Notes: a model not told the origin generated them from the letters alone. 64,000 nucleotides of DNA from Candidatus Amarobacillus elongatus (GCA_016703545.1 JADJBX010000008.1:12482-76481); one strand, 5' to 3'; counted from the stretch's first letter, positions 1 through 9,243 are shown. Made by a program: numbers and translations.

Positions 1-2
1 TT

Positions 3-719
3 CGCGGGCAGTGGCAGTACCAGCGCGGGCAGCGCAGCGAGCCGGAGTACGCGGCGTTCGTGGAGAACGAGGTGCAGCCGGTGTTCCGGCGCATGCAGGA
101 GATGGCGATCGCACGGCAGCTGCTCGTGCCGCAGGTGGTCTACGGCTGGTTCCCGGCGCGCGCCGAGGGCGAGGACCTGCTCGCGTGGCCCGGCTTCGAA
201 GGTGGCGCGCCCACCGGCGACCCCGTGCGGTTCCACTTCCCCCGGCAGGCGACGGAGCGCCACCTCTGCATCGCGGACTACTTCAGGGATGGCGCGGGCG
301 GCGAATACGACGTGCTCGGGCTGGCGCTGGTGACGATGGGGCCGCGCGCCACGGAGTTCGCGCAGGAGCTGTTCGCCGCGAACGAGTACCGCGACTACCT
401 GCACTTCCACGGGTTCGCGGTCGAAAGCGCCGAGGCGCTCGCGGAGATGTGGCACAAGCGGATGCGCGAGGAGCTCGGCATCGCGGGGGCCGATGGCAAG
501 ACGATGAAGGAGCTGTTCCAGCAGCAGTACCAGGGCTCCCGCTACAGCTTCGGCTACCCGGCCTGCCCGGACCTGGAGGAGCAGACGGGCATCGACACGC
601 TGCTGAAGCCGTCACGCATCGGCGTCGAGCTGAGCGAGACGTTCCAGTGGCACCCGGAGCAGACCACGGCCTCGCTCATGGTGCACCACCCGGACGCGGC
701 CTACTTCGTGGTGAAGTAG
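3..719 (+). CDS. metH: Cobalamin-dependent methionine synthase, C-terminal part (window-truncated)
   Basis: The reading frame is open from the first bases of the window, so the 5' end lies outside. About 238 residues are visible. They match the S-adenosylmethionine-binding reactivation domain of MetH: an N-terminal GQWQYQRG-type segment, the AdoMet-binding RYSFGYPACPD motif at window residues ~180-190, and the typical ending with PEQTTASLMVHHPDAAYF. In the family this domain binds AdoMet and flavodoxin and remethylates oxidised cob(II)alamin so that the enzyme can keep transferring methyl groups from methyltetrahydrofolate to homocysteine. The gene is convergent with the next one, only 17 bases away. 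An internal ATG at 60 is not the true start, because homology continues upstream of it. Confidence 0.93.
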   Translation, partial: RGQWQYQRGQRSEPEYAAFVENEVQPVFRRMQEMAIARQLLVPQVVYGWFPARAEGEDLLAWPGFEGGAPTGDPVRFHFPRQATERHLCIADYFRDGAGGEYDVLGLALVTMGPRATEFAQELFAANEYRDYLHFHGFAVESAEALAEMWHKRMREELGIAGADGKTMKELFQQQYQGSRYSFGYPACPDLEEQTGIDTLLKPSRIGVELSETFQWHPEQTTASLMVHHPDAAYFVVK

Positions 720-736
720 GCCGCGCGCGGGATGCG

Positions 737-1252
737 TCACTCGCCCTTGCCGACGCGCGCGCCGAGCTGCCGCAGCAGGTGGCGGTAGTCGGCGACGGTG
801 GTCGCGGGGAGCCGGTTCTCGCGAAGCTGCCGGGCGACGTCGGTGCGCTGGGGGTTGTAGCCGCGCTTCTCCAGCACCGCCAGTTCGTGCCCGGCGATCG
901 CGAAGTACTCCTCGAGGCCGCGGGTGGTGTGCGAAAGGCGGGTGGCCGTGTTCGCGCGATCCCGTTCGACGTCCGCCGTTTCGCCGCCGCCGAGCACCGC
1001 GAGGAACTCCTCGAACTGCTCGTCGGTGAGGTTGGCGGCGCGTTCGCCGAGCTGTGCGCGGAAGCGGTCCGCGCGGGCGCCGGATTCCTGCGCGCCGGGG
1101 ACCAGGCGGACGGACCCCTGCAGGCCCGCCTCGTACCGCAGGGCCACTTCGCTGAAGTAGCGGATGCGCTCGATCGCGTGGTTCAGTTCCGCCACGTGGG
1201 AGATGTAGGCGTCGTAGGGCGAAGCCAGTTTCCAGACCAGGCTGCTAACCAT
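737..1252 (-). CDS. Hypothetical protein, charged and helical (171 aa)
   Basis: The product is a soluble, Arg/Glu-rich, mostly helical protein with no signal peptide. A predicted helical stretch runs from residue ~15 to ~60, and a second conserved-looking segment (TRGLEEYFAIAGHELAVLEKRGYN) occupies the C-terminal third. I do not recognise a family. The ATG at 1252 is chosen because the frame upstream of it has the composition of noncoding DNA. It is convergent with metH. Function unknown; it could be a small regulator or a structural partner. Confidence 0.6.
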   Translation of the reverse strand: MVSSLVWKLASPYDAYISHVAELNHAIERIRYFSEVALRYEAGLQGSVRLVPGAQESGARADRFRAQLGERAANLTDEQFEEFLAVLGGGETADVERDRANTATRLSHTTRGLEEYFAIAGHELAVLEKRGYNPQRTDVARQLRENRLPATTVADYRHLLRQLGARVGKGE

Positions 1253-1432
1253 GTGTACCCAACCCGAATTCCCAGGATGCCCCGGCGAGGGCGCGGCCCC
1301 AGTGTACCGCGCGAGTTCCGCGGCGATGGTTTCGTTCTTGTTTCGCGGGGCGCGGCGGACCCCCTCGCGTGGGCCTTCCGGGCCTGTCGGGCGGCCGTTC
1401 GCGGGAGCATGGTGAACGGTGGAGGCGCGATC

Positions 1433-2101
1433 ATGACCGCGATTCAGCCGATGCCCTTCACCGCTGGAGGCGCCGGAGAGGGCGGCCGTGGGGTCGTGCG
1501 GGCGTGGGTTCCCCCGGTGGCGGCGGCGGAGTTCCTGGGGTTTGGGATTCCCGCGTTCGCGGGCACCATGGCCGCCCTCGCGGACCTGCCGCCATTGGCG
1601 TTTCTGCTCGTCATGGTGGCGGCGGGAGCGGGCGAGGGCGCGCTCCTCGGCGCCGGGCAGGTGGCCGCGTTCCGGCGGCTGCTCCCCGGCGTCCCGGCGC
1701 GGCCGTGGATCGTGGCGACCGCGGGCGCCGCGGCGTTCGCGTGGTCCATCGGCATGCTGCCGTCGACGCTCGGGGACCTCGGGGCGCCCGTGTGGGTGAG
1801 CATCGCCGTTTTCGCCGTGGGCGCGCCGTTTCTGCTGGCGTCGATCCCGGTGGCACAGGCCGTCGTGCTTGGCCGCGTGGTGCCGGCGGCGCACTGGCGA
1901 TGGGCATGGGTGACGGCCGCGGCCTGGGCCGCCGGGCTCCCCGCCACCGCCGCGCCCACCCCCTTCGTGGATGAATCGACCCCCGCGGCCGTGCTGTTCG
2001 CGGTGTTCGTGGCCGCCGGGGCGGTGATGGCGGTGGTGATGGCGTTCGTCACGGGCGTCGGGCTGCGGGCGCTGCTACGGGGCGCGTCGCGGGCCCCGTA
2101 G
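1433..2101 (+). CDS. Hypothetical multi-pass membrane protein (222 aa)
   Basis: After a short Gly-rich N-terminus the protein holds about six hydrophobic segments (around residues 25-45, 48-68, 83-103, 112-135, 148-165 and 182-205), so it is an integral membrane protein. There is no recognisable catalytic motif or family. The ATG at 1433 is preceded by GGAGG at 1421-1425 with a 7-base gap, which decides the start over the in-frame ATG at 1409. It lies 27 bases upstream of the EamA-type transporter and may be co-transcribed with it. Confidence 0.7.
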   Translation: MTAIQPMPFTAGGAGEGGRGVVRAWVPPVAAAEFLGFGIPAFAGTMAALADLPPLAFLLVMVAAGAGEGALLGAGQVAAFRRLLPGVPARPWIVATAGAAAFAWSIGMLPSTLGDLGAPVWVSIAVFAVGAPFLLASIPVAQAVVLGRVVPAAHWRWAWVTAAAWAAGLPATAAPTPFVDESTPAAVLFAVFVAAGAVMAVVMAFVTGVGLRALLRGASRAP

Positions 2102-2128
2102 CCCTCGCGCCCCGTAGGATGGGCGGCG

Positions 2129-3058
2129 ATGGGTGAGGCCGCGGCGCTGCTCTCCGCGTTTGTCTGGTCGGCGGTGTCGGTGGCCATGGCCTCGATTGCC
2201 GCGCGCGTGCCGCCGCTCGCCATCTCCGCGCTGCGGCTCACGACGGGGTCGATCATCCTCTTCTTCATCCTCGCCGTGAGCGGGCAGGCGAGCGATATCG
2301 CCGAGGCCTCGGCCGGTTCGATTTTCGCGATGCTGGGTAGCGGACTGCTCGCCTACGCCCTCGGCGACACCATCTACATCCGGTCGCTGGGGCTCCTGGG
2401 CGTGCAGCGCGCGTTCACGGTCGCGCAGACGCTGTTCGTGACGCTGACGGTGATCGGCGGCGTGCTGCTGCTGGATGAGCCGTTCGGTGCCCGGCAGGTG
2501 GTGGGGACGGCGTGCATCGCCGTGGGCATCGGGCTGATTGTGCGAAGGGCGGCGCCGGCGGCGGGTGCGAAGGTGGCCGAGCGCGTCGTGCACGCCAACC
2601 TTGTCGCGCGCCTTCGCCACCCGGACAGCGGCGAGCTGCGCGGGTACGTGTTCATCGCCGTCACGGGCGTGTTCTGGGCGGCGGCGACGCTCTGGCTCGC
2701 GGCCGGGCGGGGCGACCTGGGGCCCATCGCGGCGGCGAGCATGCGCACCCCCGCGGGAGCGGCGGGCCTGCTCATCTTCGCCGGCGCCACGGCGCCGGAG
2801 GCGCTGCGCATGCCGTTCCGTGAACGGCGGAACATCGGCGCGATCGTGGCCACGGGGCTGGTGGGGACGGCGTTCGGGAGCTTGATGTACGTGTACGCGG
2901 TCGGCGAAGCCGGGGCCGCGCGCACCACGATCCTGTCGTCGGTTTCGCCGCTGATGGCGCTGCCGCTTTCGGTGGTCGTGCTCGGTGAGAAGCTGACGGC
3001 GCGGGTGCTGGCGGGGACGGTGGCGTGCGTGGCCGGGATCATCTTCGTGGTGGCCTGA
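2129..3058 (+). CDS. EamA/DMT-family transporter
   Basis: A 309-residue protein with about ten hydrophobic segments arranged as two tandem EamA repeats (residues ~1-140 and ~165-305), separated by a polar loop around residues 140-165. Each repeat has the family pattern of an N-terminal helix rich in Ala/Ser and a late helix with the LxLGE(K/P) motif: LLLDEPFGARQVVGTACIAVG in the first and VVLGEKLTARVLAGT in the second. Members export metabolites or amino acids, or take up small solutes; the substrate cannot be read from sequence. The length is normal for the family. Confidence 0.85.
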   Translation: MGEAAALLSAFVWSAVSVAMASIAARVPPLAISALRLTTGSIILFFILAVSGQASDIAEASAGSIFAMLGSGLLAYALGDTIYIRSLGLLGVQRAFTVAQTLFVTLTVIGGVLLLDEPFGARQVVGTACIAVGIGLIVRRAAPAAGAKVAERVVHANLVARLRHPDSGELRGYVFIAVTGVFWAAATLWLAAGRGDLGPIAAASMRTPAGAAGLLIFAGATAPEALRMPFRERRNIGAIVATGLVGTAFGSLMYVYAVGEAGAARTTILSSVSPLMALPLSVVVLGEKLTARVLAGTVACVAGIIFVVA

Positions 3059-3151
3059 TTCCCGATTGTTTTACAGACGGTTTACACGCGGCCGCTGTTG
3101 CCCTCGATAGGTGGGTCGAATGTTGAGAAGAGACCTACGAGGAGCACTCCG

Positions 3152-3934
3152 GTGCAGAAGCCACCCGGGTTCAGTTTCATCTTCGACACCGGCGAGCCGG
3201 GCACGCTCGGCAGCGTCGAAACGGCGCCGCTGCTGCGGATCATGCGGCCGGCGACGTTCGCGCTGTGGTTCATCGTGTTCTGCGTGCAGGCGGTGAGCCT
3301 GGCCTCCACGGGTGAGGGCGCGAACGGCATCCTGCTGGCGCTGACGACGTTCCTGTTCGTCGCCGTGCACGTGCAGTTCTGGTACGAGGAGTCGGAGCAG
3401 GGCGCGAAGGTGCACACGGCGCTGGAGCGCATGCGCGGCAAGATGTACGAGGACGAGACGACGGGGCTGCCGAACAGCCGCCACTTCGTCTTCGAACTGC
3501 GCCGCCAGATGATGCGCTCGGTGCGCAGCGGCCGCGGCTTCTCGCTCGTGCTCACGGACCTCGGCGGCTTTGAACGGAACGCGAAGCTGGAGGAGCGGCT
3601 GATGCCGACGATCGGCCGGGCGCTGCGCCAATCGACGAGCGAAGGCGATTTCATCGCGCACCTGGAAGGGCCCGTGTTCGCCGCCATCGTCATCGACGAG
3701 CGGGAGCAATCGACGCGCGAAAAGGCGGACGCGCTGCTGCTGGCGCTGGGTGCGTGCATTCCGCTTGAGAAGGCGGGCACGCTGCAGCCGGTGGTTTCGC
3801 TGACCGGGTACGAAGGCGAACTCGAAGTGCGCGAATTTCTCCAGCGCGCGCAGCGGGACCTGGTGGGGGCACGGTCGCGAGGAGCGGCGACCTCCGCCCC
3901 GTTCACGCCTCTGACGGCGCGGGCCGCGGCCTGA
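3152..3934 (+). CDS. Membrane-associated GGDEF-like protein with degenerate active site
   Basis: Two hydrophobic segments near residues 30-50 and 57-75 are followed by a GGDEF-type fold beginning at the classical DxxTGLPN entry motif (DETTGLPNSRHF, residues ~102-113). Where the GGDEF loop belongs, the sequence reads HLEGPVFAAIV, so the signature Gly-Gly-Asp-Glu that binds GTP and metal is lost. Diguanylate cyclase activity is therefore unlikely; a receptor or structural role is possible. The GTG at 3152 has GAGGAG at 3139-3144 with 7-base spacing, which favours it over in-frame upstream codons. A strong hairpin follows the gene at 3966. Confidence 0.7.
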   Translation: MQKPPGFSFIFDTGEPGTLGSVETAPLLRIMRPATFALWFIVFCVQAVSLASTGEGANGILLALTTFLFVAVHVQFWYEESEQGAKVHTALERMRGKMYEDETTGLPNSRHFVFELRRQMMRSVRSGRGFSLVLTDLGGFERNAKLEERLMPTIGRALRQSTSEGDFIAHLEGPVFAAIVIDEREQSTREKADALLLALGACIPLEKAGTLQPVVSLTGYEGELEVREFLQRAQRDLVGARSRGAATSAPFTPLTARAAA

Positions 3935-3965
3935 CGCTTCCTGCCTCACCGCACTCCCGCCCGCG

Positions 3966-3987
3966 AGCCGGCCGCAAGGCCGGCTTT
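3966..3987 (+). terminator. Stem-loop, probable terminator
   Basis: A perfect 8-bp stem (AGCCGGCC / GGCCGGCT) closes a GCAA tetraloop at 3974-3977 and is followed by TTT. It lies 31 bases after the stop of the GGDEF-like gene and suits an intrinsic terminator, although the T-tract is very short. Confidence 0.45.
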
Positions 3988-4133
3988 CGGCATTCCCGGG
4001 GCCATGCACCGCGCGTGGCACGGCGAAGGTCGCGGGGGAGCGCGGGTAGCCGGAGTGCTGGCGGACGTGGGGAGGGAGTTCGAGCCGGGTCCGTGGGGGC
4101 GCGCGCGTGTCAGCGGCGGGACCGGGAGAGCGA

Positions 4134-4207
4134 TGGAGCGGGCGAAGGGAATCGAACCCTCGTCTCAACCTTGGGAAGGTCGCGTTCTGCCATTGAACCA
4201 CACCCGC
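4134..4207 (-). tRNA. tRNA-Gly (anticodon CCC)
   Basis: Read on the minus strand from 4207, the sequence folds into a full cloverleaf: acceptor GCGGGTG pairing with CGCCCGC, a D arm containing GGTTCAATGGCAGA, an anticodon stem CGACC/GGTTG closing the loop TTCCCAA (anticodon CCC, reading GGG), and a T arm with GGTTCGATTCC. The discriminator T and an encoded CCA end the gene at 4134. Glycine identity follows from the anticodon. It lies alone between two plus-strand genes. Confidence 0.95.
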
Positions 4208-4260
4208 GTGGCGCAGACGGTAGCTTATCATGCGCGGCACCTTCCGTTCGAGGCTTGCCC

Positions 4261-4740
4261 GTGCCCATTCCCGCAGAACTCGCCCTCACTCCCGAACAGC
4301 TCGATGAACTGATGCTCACGAGCTGGAACATGCGCATCGCCAGCATCGGCCCGGGGACGCGCATCAACCTCACGCCGCTCTGGTTCGGGTGGGGCAACGG
4401 CGCCATCTGCACGTACTGCCGCGGGCAGAAGATCGTGAACCTTCGCCGCAACCCCGTCGCCACCATCCTCGTGGACCGCAACGAGCGCTTCCCGGAGCTG
4501 CAGGGGGCGATGTTCCAGGGCCGCGCGACGGTGCTGGAGACGGCCGAGGAGGAGAACGCCGACCCGGGGCTCGAAGCCGTGCGCATGCAGATGGGCGCGA
4601 AGTACGCCGGTGGCCACGGCGAACCCGCCGAACCGCGCCGCAACAGCTCGACCGCCCGCGGCCGCAACTGGCGGTGGGTCCGCTTCGAACCGGCGCGCGT
4701 GGTGACCTGGGACAACTTCAAGCTGAAGCGCGGCGGTTAG
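4261..4740 (+). CDS. Pyridoxamine 5'-phosphate oxidase-family (split-barrel) protein
   Basis: A 159-residue protein with the PNPOx-like split-barrel pattern: an early segment WNMRIASIGPGTRINLTPLWFGW, a strand GAICTYCRGQKIVNLRRNPVATILVD typical of flavin- or F420-binding members, then GRATVLE and a C-terminal WRWVRFEPARVVTWDNFKL. Members of this superfamily bind FMN, F420, heme or biliverdin. Because the genome encodes CofC (39.7 kb), an F420-dependent oxidoreductase is a fair guess but not shown. The GTG at 4261 is taken as the start on alignment length; no clear ribosome-binding site is visible, and ATG 4315 is the alternative. Confidence 0.75.
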   Translation: MPIPAELALTPEQLDELMLTSWNMRIASIGPGTRINLTPLWFGWGNGAICTYCRGQKIVNLRRNPVATILVDRNERFPELQGAMFQGRATVLETAEEENADPGLEAVRMQMGAKYAGGHGEPAEPRRNSSTARGRNWRWVRFEPARVVTWDNFKLKRGG

Positions 4741-4853
4741 CCACCGCGCGGACCGTGTACGGCCGCCGTGCGTCCGTTGCACCTTCGTTGCGGATGTCAT
4801 CCGGGGTATAGCGCCCGCGAGTACACTGGCCGGACCACTGACGGGGTATCGGC

Positions 4854-5300
4854 ATGTACGGGTTCGTCCAGGATGTTCTCGCCGACAAGGGGGGCCAGGT
4901 GTTCACCGCCACCTCCCGCATGAACGTGCGCGACGCCGTTCGCTCCATGAACGAACACGGCGTGGGCGCGCTGCTCGTGGTCGATGGGTCGCACGTCGCG
5001 GGCATTTTCACGGAGCGCGACGTCCTTCGGCGCGTGGTCGATGAAGGACGCGCGCCGGGGCTGACGTCGGTGGGCCAGGTGATGACGCGCGACGTGTGCT
5101 GCGTGCCGGCGATGTTCAGCGTCTCGGATGCGATGGCGCTCATGCTCGAACGGCGCTTCCGTCACCTGCCCGTGGTCGATGCCGAGGGCGTGATCGGCAT
5201 GGTTTCCATCGGGGACCTGTTGCGGCGGGTGAGCCGCGCGCAGGAAGAGCACATCGGCCAGCTCGTCGAGTACATCCGGGGCGCGCCCGCCAACGGCTGA
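4854..5300 (+). CDS. CBS-domain pair protein
   Basis: A 148-residue protein consisting of two CBS motifs forming one Bateman module. The first spans residues ~12-70 (NVRDAVRSMNEHGVGALLVVDGSHVAGIFTERDVLRRV) and the second ~75-130 (FSVSDAMALMLERRFRHLPVVDAEGVIGMVSIGDLLR). Such stand-alone pairs bind adenosine nucleotides and act as energy sensors or regulators of partner proteins. No partner is adjacent; the following genes are convergent with only 4 bases between stops. Confidence 0.9.
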   Translation: MYGFVQDVLADKGGQVFTATSRMNVRDAVRSMNEHGVGALLVVDGSHVAGIFTERDVLRRVVDEGRAPGLTSVGQVMTRDVCCVPAMFSVSDAMALMLERRFRHLPVVDAEGVIGMVSIGDLLRRVSRAQEEHIGQLVEYIRGAPANG

Positions 5301-5304
5301 GCGG

Positions 5305-6579
5305 CTATTCGTTGCGAAGGGCGGTGATGGGGTCGAGCCGGCTCGCGCGGTAGGCGGGGTAGCTTCCGCTGAGCGCGCCGATGCCGGCCGCGACGGCGAA
5401 CGCGACACCGATGCTCCACGGCTGGATGACGGTGGCCATGGTCTGGCTGCCGACTTCGCGGCCATCGAGCCCGACGGCGATGCCCACGCCGATGGCGATG
5501 CCGAGTAGCCCGCCGCCCACACAGAGCGCCAGCGCCTCCGTCACAAACTGGAGGATGATGTCCTTGCCGCGGGCGCCGACGGCGCGCCGGATGCCGATTT
5601 CGCGCGTCCGCTCGGTGACGCTCACGAGCATGATGTTCATCAGGCCGATGCCGCCGACCAGCAGCGAGATGCCGGCGATGCCGCCGAGCAGGATGGAGAG
5701 CGTGCGGCTGACGTCGCCGGCCGCGCCGAGCAGGTCGTCCTGGGTTTGCAGGCTGAAGTTCGGCGTGGTCACGGTGGTGCGGCGCTGCATGAGGGTGTCG
5801 GTGATGGCGGCCTTGACCGCGGCCTGGTCCGCACCCGGCGCCATCTGCACGTTCACCTGGTTCACGAAGACGTCGCCGGTGGTGTTGCGCGGGCCGCCGA
5901 GGCGCGCCTGCAGGGTGGGTAGCGGAATGTAGGCGTAGTCGTCGGCGGTGCCGCCGCCCGAGCCGCCCTTCGGCGCCATCACCCCCACGACCGTGAACGT
6001 CAGGTTCACGCGGCCGAAGAAGGTCATGCGGAGCGACTGCCCGACGGCGGATCCCTCGGGAAACAGGGTCTGCGCGAGCGACGCCCCGAGCACGATCGAG
6101 AGCGACTTGCGGGTCACTTCGTCGTCGTTGATGAAGCGGCCGTCGGAGACGGCCATGGAGCGCACGGTGGGGTACGTGGGGGTGGTCGCGACGATGGTCA
6201 CGGCCTGGTTGGTGGCGCCGGAGATGAGCTGGATGTTGTCCTGGGTCTGCTGGGCGGCGACGCCGGCGACGCCGGGGAGGTTGGCCGCGGCGAGGGCATC
6301 GGCATCGGCCTTGGTGAGGGTCTGGCCGCCTCCCGCGGGCCCGGCGGCGCCGCCCTGGCCGGGCGCCGCCCCGGAGGTCTGCGCGGGCTTGATGAAGAGG
6401 AGGTCCTGCCCGAGGCCGCGGATCTGGTCCTGCACGCCCTTCTGGGCGCCCTGCCCGACGGCGATGAGGACGATGACCGAGCCCACGCCGATGACCATGC
6501 CGAGCGTGGTGAGGACGCTGCGCAGGCCGTTCGCGAGGATGGCGCGCGCGGCCACCCGGAGCGCATCGAAGGGGCTCAT
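5305..6579 (-). CDS. MacB-like ABC transporter permease
   Basis: A 424-residue protein with the MacB/FtsX architecture: one N-terminal membrane helix (residues ~18-40), a large extracytoplasmic MacB_PCD domain with a Gly/Ala/Gln-rich insert near residues 65-90, and three C-terminal helices in an FtsX domain (ISLLVGGIGLMNIMLVSVTERTREIGIRRAVGA, then the ALCVGGGLLG and GIGALSG helices, ending SRLDPITALRNE). The ending is diagnostic of the family. It overlaps the ATPase gene by 4 bases (ATGA), so the three genes at 5.3-9.2 kb form one operon for mechanotransmission-type efflux of a small molecule, peptide or lipoprotein. Confidence 0.92.
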   Translation of the reverse strand: MSPFDALRVAARAILANGLRSVLTTLGMVIGVGSVIVLIAVGQGAQKGVQDQIRGLGQDLLFIKPAQTSGAAPGQGGAAGPAGGGQTLTKADADALAAANLPGVAGVAAQQTQDNIQLISGATNQAVTIVATTPTYPTVRSMAVSDGRFINDDEVTRKSLSIVLGASLAQTLFPEGSAVGQSLRMTFFGRVNLTFTVVGVMAPKGGSGGGTADDYAYIPLPTLQARLGGPRNTTGDVFVNQVNVQMAPGADQAAVKAAITDTLMQRRTTVTTPNFSLQTQDDLLGAAGDVSRTLSILLGGIAGISLLVGGIGLMNIMLVSVTERTREIGIRRAVGARGKDIILQFVTEALALCVGGGLLGIAIGVGIAVGLDGREVGSQTMATVIQPWSIGVAFAVAAGIGALSGSYPAYRASRLDPITALRNE

Positions 6580-7283
6580 GCCGTCACCGCCCGGGCGTGG
6601 TGTTCGCCGTGCCGGTGGACGGCGTCCTCGACGATCTTGCCGTCGCGCATGCGGATGATGCGGTCGGCGTAGTTCGCCACGTCCTGTTCGTGCGTGACGA
6701 GGATGACGGTGATGCCCCGTTCGCGGACGAGCCCTTCAAGGATCTCCATGACTTCCTCGCTGGTGCGCGTATCGAGGGCGCCCGTGGGTTCGTCGGCGAG
6801 GATGACACGCGGATTGACGACGAGCGCGCGGGCGATGGCGACGCGCTGCTGCTGCCCGCCCGAGAGCATCGTCGGCTTGTGCGTCATGCGGTTGCCGAGG
6901 CCGACCATGGCGAGGGCCTCCTTCGCGCGCTTCCGGCGGCCGCCCTTCGATTGGTACACGAGCGGCAGCTCCACCTGCTCGATCGCGCTCATGCGGGGGA
7001 GGAGGTTGAACTGCTGGAAGATGAAGCCGAATTCGCGGCTGCGCAGGAGCGCCTGCTGGTCATCCGACATGCGGCCGACGTCGTGGCCCTCGAAGTAGTA
7101 GTGGCCGGCGGTGGGGCGGTCCAGGCAGCCGATGATGTTCATCATCGTGGACTTGCCGGAGCCCGAGGTGCCCATGATCGCGAGGAACTCGCCGCGGTTG
7201 ATTTCGAGACTCACGCCGTCGAGCGCGTGCACCTCCTCGGCGCCCGTGCGGTACAGGCGGGAAACGTCGACGAGCCGGATCAT
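6576..7283 (-). CDS. MacB/LolD-like ABC transporter ATP-binding protein
   Basis: A 235-residue ATPase with Walker A GTSGSGKST (residues ~39-47), Q-loop within IFQQFNLLPRMSA, signature LSGGQQQRVAIARAL (~140-154), Walker B VILADEPTGALD (~160-171) and switch histidine in VTHEQD. The sequence is closest to the ABC3 subclass that partners FtsX-type permeases. It is translationally coupled both ways: its start overlaps the adaptor stop at 7283 and its stop overlaps the permease start. Confidence 0.95.
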   Translation of the reverse strand: MIRLVDVSRLYRTGAEEVHALDGVSLEINRGEFLAIMGTSGSGKSTMMNIIGCLDRPTAGHYYFEGHDVGRMSDDQQALLRSREFGFIFQQFNLLPRMSAIEQVELPLVYQSKGGRRKRAKEALAMVGLGNRMTHKPTMLSGGQQQRVAIARALVVNPRVILADEPTGALDTRTSEEVMEILEGLVRERGITVILVTHEQDVANYADRIIRMRDGKIVEDAVHRHGEHHARAVTA

Positions 7284-9243
7284 CAGCGCACGCCGCCGGC
7301 GGTGGTGGGTGGGCGCGTGGGCGAACCGCCCGCCCGCGCCGTGGGCGACCCCGGCACGGTACCGACGACCACGCGGTCGCCTTCGTTCAGGCCGGTGGCG
7401 ATGGCCGTGTTCGTGGAGTCGGAGCCGTTGGTCGTGACCGTGACCTGTTCGAAGGTGCCGTCGTCCTTGAGCCGGTAGACGAAGCTGGCGCGGCCCTGGC
7501 GGCGGACGGCGGTCGTGTGCAGCAGGAGCACATCCTCCTTCACATCGAGGACGAGGGTGATGCTGGCGTTCATGCCCGGGGAGGGGAGGACCTGGCTGGC
7601 GCCGGCCGCGCCACCGCCGGCGCCGGAAGCGCCGCCCGCGCCCGGGGTGCGTCCCGCGCCGGGGGTTCCGCCGGGGGCGCCGCCGCCGGCGCCGGGAGTA
7701 CGGCCCGCGGCCGGGGTGCCGCTCGCGCCGCCCGCGCCGGGGCCGGATGCCGAGCCGCCGGCGCGTGCCGCCGCGGCGCTCTGCACGCCGCTGAGCACCT
7801 TCTGGATCTCCGCCTGGTTCGCGACGAGGTCCTGCCCGCGCAGGATCTGGGCCTGCGCCGTGTAGGTGACGACGCCCTGGGTGACGGTGGCGGCGTTGCT
7901 CACGGCCGTGATCTTCACGAAGTACTGCTGCCCCGTGAGCGCTTCGAAGGTGGCGAGCCCGAACAGCCCCGCTTTCACGTTCGGCAGGTCCTGCTCCGAA
8001 ACCTGGAGGTCGATGCGCACGCCCTGCGGGTCGCTGATGGTGAAGGCGGCGGTGGAGGGCGTGGCGTTATCGCCCACGGCCACGCCCACGGCGGCGACGT
8101 TGCCCGCGAACGGCGCCTTCAGCGCCAGCGCCGCGAGCGCGTCCTTCGCCGTTTCGAGCGCGATCTCGGCCGTACGCACGTTCTGCTCCGCGGTCAGCGT
8201 CTCGAGCGCGGTGGGGGGTTCGAACAGCGCGTTGTGCTTCTCCTGCGCCGTCTGCACGTTCAGCTGTGCGGTCGTGATGGCCGTGCGCGCGGAGACCACG
8301 GCGTTCTCCAGCGACGCGAGCGTGGCCGCGTCCGTGGCCGTGTAGAGGTCGTTCTTCTTCTGGATCGCCGTCGCGAGGGAGTTCTGGGCGGTGGTGACCG
8401 ACGCCTTCGCCGACACATAGCTGGTGTTCGCGCTCAGGAGCGACTGCGTCGCGGAGACGACCGTCGCCTGCTGCTGCGACGTCCCCGGCGGTGTCCGCAA
8501 TACGTCCTGCAGGTCGGCGATGCGGAGGTCGCTGAGGGGGATGTCCGTGAGCTGGCAGACGCTGATGTTCGTGGCCTTCGCGTTCGTGCAGAAGCCGCGC
8601 TGGGCGACGATGAGGTTGGTCCACGCGCTGTCGACGGTGCGGTTGGCGCTTTCGATGGCGTTCTGCGCGGAGAGGATGGCGTTGTCGGCGCTGAGGAGGT
8701 CGGTGGCGGTGGGGCCCTGCTTCGCCTTCGCGAGGTTCGCCTCGGCGGTGGTCAGCTGTGTCTGGGCGTTCAGCAACCCCTGGTTCGCGGAGATGATGGC
8801 GGATTGCGCGCTGACGAGGTCGACGGTCTTGGGCGGCTCCTTCAGCTCGGCCAGCTTCAGCTGCGCGCTCGTGAGGCTCGCCTGCGCGGACTCGACCTTG
8901 CGCTGGGCGTCCCTGTCATCGAGCGTCGCGAGCACCTGGCCCGCGGTCACCTTGTCGCCGACGGCGGCGTTCACGGCTTTCACGGTGCCGCTGGAGGTGA
9001 AGGTGAGCTTGCCGCTGACCGTGGATTGCGCGGCGCCGGTGCTCGTGAGGGTGCTGACGAGCTTGCCGCGCGTGACCGTCGCCTCCGTCGTGGCGGCGGC
9101 GGCGGTGGTTGTTTTTCGCCGGGACGGAAGAGGAACCAGTAGCCGGCGGCCGCGCCCGCCGCGAGGAACGCGGTCACGACGAGGAGCTTGATGATGCGGC
9201 CGGACCACGACGGCCCCTCGAAAATGGCTTCAGTGGTAGTCAT
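7283..9243 (-). CDS. Efflux adaptor (HlyD/MacA-like membrane-fusion protein), apparent frameshift
   Basis: The N-terminal 50 residues (one membrane helix around residues 20-40, then FRPGEK) are in one frame and the remaining ~600 residues are in another. The frames join at an A5 run (TTTTT at 9112-9116 on the plus strand). One extra A would give GEKTTTAAAATTEATVTRGKLVS and a continuous protein. The body has a biotinyl-lipoyl-like half (VSGKLTFTSSGTVKAVNAAVGDKVTAGQVLATLD), a very long alpha-helical hairpin with repeated SAQxSLxSAQ heptads, the second lipoyl half (LKAPFAGNVAAVGVAVGD), a beta-barrel domain, and a Gly/Ala/Pro-rich insert. It leads the efflux operon. Either an assembly error or slippage at the A-run would explain the break. 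Confidence 0.85.

Noticed and set aside
11..1432. Open frame that would extend the 222-aa membrane protein upstream to base 11
   Set aside because: The upstream part overlaps metH in another frame and the minus-strand hypothetical gene, and is full of Arg/Gly/Ala. The ribosome-binding site at 1421 supports a start at 1433.
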